DNA from: an uncultured Eubacteriales bacterium
Lineage (GTDB): Bacteria; Bacillota; Clostridia; Oscillospirales; Oscillospiraceae
DNA length: 7,888 nt
Direction of reading: 5' to 3'
Assembly: GCA_900555735.1 (NCBI GenBank)
Contig: USMI01000090.1
Location: 1-7,888, forward strand
Shown here: one piece after another, positions 6,160-7,888 of the stretch
Layout: each line of letters starts with the position of its first letter
How positions within the stretch are numbered: the stretch's first letter is position 1
The notes under the pieces: generated by a model
Told to the model about the DNA's origin: nothing
Database searches by the model: none
Seen by the model: only the letters and a program-made list of their open reading frames with translations
Program-made: the position numbers and the translations under genes

Positions 6160-6618
6160 TTAAAACTCTACCCGCAGTCGAACCAGCGCCACTTCCGCCT
6201 TCTCGAACCGTACCGGCTCCGCGCCGCCCATGTCCAGCAGCACCGCGCCGTCCTCGTAGCCCGCCAGCGTACCGGCGAACTCCTTCCGGCCATCCCGGTT
6301 CTTATAGGTCTTGACCAGCACCGGCTGGCCCAGAAAGCGCTGAAAATCCGAGGGCCGCTTCAGCTGCCGCTCCGCACCGGCGGAGGATACTTCGAACATA
6401 TAGCTGGATTCGATGGGGTCCACCTCGTCCAGCAGATTGCTGACCTTACGGCTGACGGCCTCGCAGTCCAGAATGTCCACGCCGCCCTCCTTGTCAAGGT
6501 AAAGCCGCAGATACCACTGGCCCGCTTCCCGGACGTATTCCACGTCCCACAGCTCGCAGCCGTTCTCCTTCACGACCGGCTCCGCCAGCTCCCACACGAT
6601 GTCGGTGACTTTTTTCAT
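6160..6618 (-). CDS. rimP: Ribosome maturation factor RimP
   Basis: RimP binds the 30S precursor and assists assembly around S12 and the central pseudoknot. The 152-residue product has the expected two-domain form. The N-terminal alpha/beta domain includes ELWDVEYVREAGQWYLRLYLDKEGGVDILDCE, and the diagnostic motif YMFEVSSAGAERQLKRPSDF is at 73-92. The C-terminal SH3-like domain (about 93-152) has FAGTLAGYEDGAVLLDM. The start MKKVTDIV has GAGGA at 6624-6628, five bases upstream. An in-frame TTG at 6681 would add 21 residues but lies within the leader terminator and is rejected. It is the first gene of the operon, with a leader of roughly 107 bases from the predicted start site. A six-codon reading frame (6635-6615) overlaps its ATG as ATGA. 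Confidence 0.95.
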   Translation of the reverse strand: MKKVTDIVWELAEPVVKENGCELWDVEYVREAGQWYLRLYLDKEGGVDILDCEAVSRKVSNLLDEVDPIESSYMFEVSSAGAERQLKRPSDFQRFLGQPVLVKTYKNRDGRKEFAGTLAGYEDGAVLLDMGGAEPVRFEKAEVALVRLRVEF

Positions 6619-6679
6619 AGCGTTCCTCGCTTCATTTTTCAAACGATTTCCGATTTTTAAGAAACGGATTTTGCTCAAC

Positions 6680-6706
6680 AAAAAGAGCGGACGGAACGTC
6701 CACTCT
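6680..6706 (-). terminator. Leader intrinsic terminator / attenuator of the rimP-nusA-infB operon
   Basis: On the minus strand AGAGTGGACG (6706-6697), loop TTC and CGTCCGCTCT (6693-6684) make a 10-bp stem that runs into a five-base T tract (6684-6680). The only non-Watson-Crick position is G-U in the minus-strand RNA (C-A in plus-strand RNA), which supports a structure selected in the leader transcript. It lies about 20 bases after the predicted start site and 61 bases before rimP. In Bacillus subtilis, NusA controls its own operon by stimulating termination in the 5' UTR without an antiterminator. The same logic is inferred here, and I see no convincing competing antiterminator. Confidence 0.8.
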
Positions 6707-6731
6707 CAGTCAACACATACTACCGTGTCGT

Positions 6732-6760
6732 ATCTTACCATATTTATCGTAGGATTGCAA
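6732..6760 (-). promoter_or_regulatory. Sigma-A-type promoter of the rimP-nusA-infB operon
   Basis: On the minus strand the -35 box TTGCAA (6760-6755) and the -10 box TAAGAT (6737-6732) are separated by exactly 17 bases. TGG directly before the -10 gives an extended -10 (TGn). The spacer is AT-rich. The predicted start is near 6724-6726, downstream of the mgtE terminator and upstream of the leader terminator. This is the best promoter in the window. Confidence 0.82.
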
Positions 6761-6772
6761 GGGGTTTTGCGG

Positions 6773-6798
6773 AAAAAACCGCTTGAAACAGGGCGGTT
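6773..6798 (-). terminator. Probable mgtE transcription terminator
   Basis: On the minus strand AACCGC (6798-6793), a 10-base loop and GCGGTT (6782-6777) form a 6-bp stem whose end merges into a run of six T (6778-6773). It stands about 110 bases after the mgtE stop and just upstream of the operon promoter. It would separate mgtE from rimP. The stem is short, so some read-through is possible. Confidence 0.55.
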
Positions 6799-6862
6799 AT
6801 GTGCCGTTTTTTCGACAGGATACGCTATTGCGGGACTGCCGCGGCCATCGCAGGAGCGGCTT

Positions 6863-6895
6863 TGCGGTCAGGAGCGGGCGCCGCCCCCGACCGCA
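6863..6895. other. GC-rich hairpin after mgtE
   Basis: TGCGGTC (6863-6869) and GACCGCA (6889-6895) pair over 7 bp. The enclosed GC-rich loop contains a second small stem GGGC/GCCC (6876-6879/6883-6886). It begins 15 bases beyond the mgtE stop. No T tract follows on the minus strand, so it is more likely an mRNA 3'-end stabiliser or a Rho-independent element of low efficiency than a main terminator. The rest of 6799-6909 shows nothing recognisable. Confidence 0.4.
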
Positions 6896-6909
6896 GGCCG
6901 ACAGATCGT

Positions 6910-7888
6910 CTATATGCCCAGAAACGCAGAGGCCAGCGCGAAATAGATCAGCAGGCTGGTGGCGTCTACGATGGTGGTGATGAAGGGGCTGGCCATCACC
7001 GCCGGGTCAAGGCCGATCTTCTCCGCCAGCAGCGGCAGCGAGCAGCCCACGCACTTGGCGAAGATCACCACGAACATCACCGTCAGGCACACCACAAGGC
7101 ACACCGTCATGGTCACCTCGTCGTTGCCCAGCAGCAGCCGGTCCACCAGCTGCATTTTCACAAAGTTGGCGGCCGCCAGCGCCGCGCCGCACAGGAAGGC
7201 CACCCGGACCTCCTTCCACAGCACCGCCAGCACGTCGGAGAAATCCACCTCGCCCAGACTCAGGGCGCGGATCACCGCCACCGACGCCTGCGTACCGGAG
7301 TTGCCGCCGGTGCCCGACAGCATGGGGATATAGGAGTTCAGCACCAGACAGGCCGCCAGTGCGCTTTCATAGTGGTTCAGGATCATACCGGTAAAGGTGG
7401 CCGACAGCATCAGGATCAGCAGCCACGGCATACGGGCCTTCCATGTGTCGAACACACCGGCGCGGAGATAGGGCTTGTCGGAGGGCAGCATAGCCGCCAT
7501 CTTCTCGAAGTCCTCCGTGGTCTCTTCCTCGATGACGTCCATAGCGTCGTCAACGGTAACGATACCCACCAGCCGCTTTTCCAGATCCACGATGGGCATG
7601 GCAAGGAAGTCGTACTTGCTCAGCGCCTGCGCCACATCCTCCTTATCGTCGGTGGTCTTGGCCCACACCACATCGGGGTCCATGATGTCCTCGATCAGGT
7701 CGTCCTCGTCCGCCAGCAGCAGCTCGCGGACCGACAGCACGCCCAGCAGGCGGCGGGTGGGGTCGGTGACGTACAGGATGTTGATGGTCTCCAGCTCGCC
7801 GCCGATGCGGCGGATGCGCTTGAAGGCGTCCGCCACCGTCATATCCTTCTTCAGGGACAGGAACTCCATGTTCATGATGGAGCCGGCG
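6910..7888 (-). CDS. mgtE: MgtE-family magnesium channel, 3' part (N terminus outside the window)
   Basis: MgtE is a homodimeric inner-membrane Mg2+ channel gated by cytosolic Mg2+. The visible 325 residues open with AGSIMNMEFLSLKKDMTV, which in the family follows the N-terminal helical domain. So about 120-140 residues lie beyond the right edge, and the ATG at 7875 is internal. Counting from that Met, two CBS domains span about 5-65 and 67-125. A connecting helix follows, then five hydrophobic segments at about 150-170, 172-190, 218-240, 254-276 and 296-320. PMLSGTGGNSGTQASVAVIRALSLGEV (184-210) and GLDPAVMASPFITTIVDATSLLIYF (288-312) are the conserved pore-region motifs. Acidic CBS residues that sense Mg2+ appear present. 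Any Mg2+ riboswitch would be upstream, out of view. It is transcribed in the same direction as the rimP operon but separated by a terminator and a promoter. Confidence 0.95.
   Translation of the reverse strand, partial: AGSIMNMEFLSLKKDMTVADAFKRIRRIGGELETINILYVTDPTRRLLGVLSVRELLLADEDDLIEDIMDPDVVWAKTTDDKEDVAQALSKYDFLAMPIVDLEKRLVGIVTVDDAMDVIEEETTEDFEKMAAMLPSDKPYLRAGVFDTWKARMPWLLILMLSATFTGMILNHYESALAACLVLNSYIPMLSGTGGNSGTQASVAVIRALSLGEVDFSDVLAVLWKEVRVAFLCGAALAAANFVKMQLVDRLLLGNDEVTMTVCLVVCLTVMFVVIFAKCVGCSLPLLAEKIGLDPAVMASPFITTIVDATSLLIYFALASAFLGI

Noticed and set aside
4817..6163. A 448-codon plus-strand frame opposite nusA and rnpM
   Set aside because: It crosses two well-supported minus-strand genes and has shadow-type composition, with no independent signals.
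6619..6681. N-terminal extension of RimP from a TTG at 6681
   Set aside because: It would start within the leader terminator, lacks a ribosome binding site, and gives residues unlike RimP. The ATG at 6618 fits the family length.
6799..6826. T6 run on the plus strand (6817-6822) as a plus-strand terminator
   Set aside because: The upstream pairing is only about three base pairs and there is no plus-strand gene to terminate.
1..7888. CRISPR array, prophage, transposase, toxin-antitoxin or defence system
   Set aside because: I see no regularly spaced direct repeats and no protein of those families. Every supported gene is housekeeping.

Overview
The window is a stretch of GC-rich chromosome from a Firmicute, most likely a clostridial gut-type bacterium. 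An Oscillospiraceae-like source is a guess from GC content and the style of the intergenic hairpins. All recognised genes lie on the minus strand, so transcription runs from right to left. The gene order rimP - nusA - rnpM(ylxR) - ylxQ(L7Ae-like) - infB - rbfA - nrnA is the classic Gram-positive nusA-infB operon, linking transcription termination, RNase P modulation, translation initiation, 30S maturation and short-RNA turnover.

Right to left. At 6910-7888 is the 3' part of mgtE, a CBS-domain Mg2+ channel cut by the window edge. The 291-base gap 6619-6909 holds a GC-rich hairpin, a probable mgtE terminator, a very good extended -10 promoter for the operon, and an intrinsic terminator inside the rimP leader. 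That last arrangement matches the NusA-autoregulated leader known from Bacillus subtilis. The genes rimP, nusA, rnpM and ylxQ follow with short gaps or a 4-base overlap, then infB, which starts at TTG.

The 221-base infB-rbfA gap (1466-1686) breaks the tight packing. It holds four successive perfect or near-perfect hairpins, then a GC-rich terminator-like hairpin with a short T tract just before the rbfA ribosome binding site. rbfA and nrnA are coupled by a TGATG overlap. After nrnA, positions 1-125 hold no supported gene, only four consecutive hairpins with shared loop and arm sequences.

I see no CRISPR array, tRNA, rRNA, transposase or phage gene, and no evidence of a new multi-gene system. 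The points worth a second look are the two intergenic hairpin arrays, the terminator splitting the operon before rbfA, the rimP leader attenuator, the 110-residue basic tail on the L7Ae-like protein, and the asparagine-rich linker in IF2.
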